Positions 7,139 to 7,759 of a stretch of DNA of 7,759 bases are shown piece by piece. Below the pieces are notes generated by a model. It was not told where the DNA came from and did no database searches. It was given only the letters and a program-made list of their open reading frames with translations. The position numbers were made by a program, and so were the translations under genes. Position 1 is the first letter of the stretch; each line of letters begins with the position of its first letter. The stretch spans positions 1 to 7,759 of the forward strand of contig CAJOFW010000064.1 in NCBI GenBank assembly GCA_905234005.1, in the 5' to 3' direction. Origin of the DNA: an uncultured Oscillospiraceae bacterium. Lineage in GTDB: Bacteria > Bacillota > Clostridia > Oscillospirales > Oscillospiraceae.

Positions 7139-7365
7139 ATGGCGAGGCTGATTGACGGCGAGGGGCAGAATGTTGTGGGGCCTAAGGTGCGGAGGCTGCG
7201 GATGGAGCGGAGACGCTTTCCGACCGGCTGGAGACGCTGGCGATCTATATCTGCCGCGGCTCCATATCACGCCTCGAGGAGCGGCGGCGTACCGTGACCG
7301 ATATCGAGCTGCGCGGCCTCGCCGAGGTGCTGGGCGTCTCCATCGAGGAGCTGTTTCGTGAATAA
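7139..7365 (+). pseudogene. Frameshifted XRE-family helix-turn-helix regulator
   Basis: The ATG at 7139 has AAGGAGG 7 bases upstream and reads MARLIDGEGQNVVGPKVRRL then RMER, the usual N-terminus of a small Cro/CI-type regulator. That frame then degenerates and stops at 7295-7297 after 52 residues. The rest of the domain continues in another frame from about 7210: ETLSDRLETLAIYICRGSIS, then RLEERRRTVTDIELRGLAEV and LGVSIEELFRE, stopping at 7363-7365. The second part has an in-frame stop at 7183 and no usable start of its own. Compared with the usual spacing between the first helix and LSDRL, about three or four codons are missing, so a deletion of about 10 or 13 bases in the region 7207-7215 is likely. 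An assembly error is the alternative. The intact protein would have been about 80 residues and probably bound dyads O1 and O2. Confidence 0.75.
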
Positions 7366-7367
7366 GC

Positions 7368-7401
7368 ATCCCCCGTCCCGCTTGTGTGCGGGGCGGGGGA
7401 T
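7368..7401 (+). terminator. Hairpin terminator after the XRE remnant
   Basis: ATCCCCCGTCCCGC and GCGGGGCGGGGGAT form a 14-bp stem with one T-G wobble around the loop TTGTGT, starting 2 bases after the XRE stop. The following ATCATACTCTTT is only moderately T-rich, so efficiency is uncertain. Confidence 0.65.
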
Positions 7402-7404
7402 ATC

Positions 7405-7518
7405 ATACTCTTTCCCCAAAGAAAAAGCAGCAAAAAGAACTATGTATTCGCTTTATAACGACAGAGCTTCCAGTGGTTTGTGCCCGGTAATAAGACAGAG
7501 CTGTTCATCAGGGAACAG
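7405..7518 (+). repeat. Dispersed intergenic repeat, copy B
   Basis: Same orientation as copy A at 72-184, about 79 percent identical by hand alignment. Its start (ACTCTTTCCCCAAAGAAAAAG) forms a hairpin like that of copy A but with a different loop. Its right end, CTGTTC ATCAGG GAACAG (7501-7518), is a 6-bp perfect hairpin that abuts the stop codon of the following minus-strand gene. Like copy A it lies between convergent genes. No function is known to me. Confidence 0.7.
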
Positions 7519-7520
7519 CC

Positions 7521-7759
7521 TTATGCCATCGCGGTCTCGTCGACCGGGATGTCGGCTTTTGCGACGCGATCCCATGTGAACGCGGGCAGAAGCTCGCGGG
7601 GGGTGATCGGGGCGGGGGTGTCGGTCAGGCCGCAGAGGTGGGCGAGACGGCCCGTGACCGCTTCCGGCGTCGTCGTCCGGCGCAGAACCTCCGTGCTGAG
7701 ACTGCCGAGACGCTTCGAGAGCTTGCCGCCGTTCCCGCCGCCGGCGGATATGAGCAGCG
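7521..7759 (-). CDS. Glutamyl-Q tRNA(Asp) synthetase-like protein, C-terminal part
   Basis: The last 78 codons of a minus-strand gene are visible; the start lies beyond the right edge. The sequence GKLSKRLGSLSTEVLRR holds a KMSKS-type loop (KLSKR), followed by TPEAVTGRLAHLCGL, ITPRELLPAFTWDRV and the stop. This order is typical of the glutamyl-tRNA synthetase group of class Ic enzymes. The protein ends only about 62 residues after KLSKR, whereas true GltX has a further anticodon-binding domain of about 200 residues. That points to GluQRS, which attaches glutamate to queuosine at position 34 of tRNA(Asp). A truncated or divergent GltX paralogue cannot be excluded from the part visible. The gene has no obvious terminator of its own beyond the hairpins in repeat copy B. 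Confidence 0.65.
   Translation of the reverse strand, partial: LLISAGGGNGGKLSKRLGSLSTEVLRRTTTPEAVTGRLAHLCGLTDTPAPITPRELLPAFTWDRVAKADIPVDETAMA

Noticed and set aside
7139..7365. Programmed frameshift in the XRE gene
   Set aside because: No slippery heptamer or following pseudoknot is visible at the junction, and residues appear to be missing, which fits a deletion better.

Overview
The window is GC-rich bacterial chromosome from what looks like a high-GC member of the Clostridia (Oscillospiraceae-like gut Firmicute). The reasons are strong AAGGAGG-type ribosome binding sites, intrinsic terminators, a thioredoxin reductase of the clostridial pyridine-nucleotide-independent type, and an L,D-transpeptidase with a Gram-positive style signal peptide. 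The assignment is an inference from gene types and signals, not from a database match. Most of the window is ordinary housekeeping; the accessory interest lies in the last kilobase and in the intergenic repeats.

Layout. Bases 1-31 look like the tail of a terminator for a plus-strand gene lying off the left edge. Next come one copy (A) of an approximately 114-bp dispersed repeat and a strong terminator for glnS. The glnS gene (glutaminyl-tRNA synthetase) runs on the minus strand from 1898 to 240. It diverges from a plus-strand operon across a 262-bp gap that holds a promoter for each side. The operon is a short, atypical thioredoxin reductase (2161-2985), thioredoxin (2982-3284) and valS (3281-5887), joined by two ATGA stop/start overlaps. 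A secreted YkuD-type L,D-transpeptidase (5971-6753) follows after 83 bp and ends in a long bidirectional terminator.

From 6805 to the end the sequence is more eroded. A small minus-strand ORF of unknown function, with an odd C-terminus built partly from a 63-bp inverted-repeat structure, diverges from an XRE-family regulator gene that is broken by a frameshift. Two matching 19-bp dyads sit between them and look like operators of that regulator. A terminator and the second repeat copy (B) follow. The window ends inside the 3' part of a minus-strand gene resembling glutamyl-Q tRNA(Asp) synthetase.

How the genes work together. The reductase and thioredoxin form a reducing pair. The reductase keeps the CATC redox centre and FAD motifs but has lost the NADPH-binding signature and about 40 residues of the pyridine-nucleotide domain, so it probably takes electrons from ferredoxin. 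The three aminoacyl-tRNA synthetase-type genes are otherwise unremarkable, apart from glnS and the GluQRS-like gene both having the same repeat just beyond their 3' ends.
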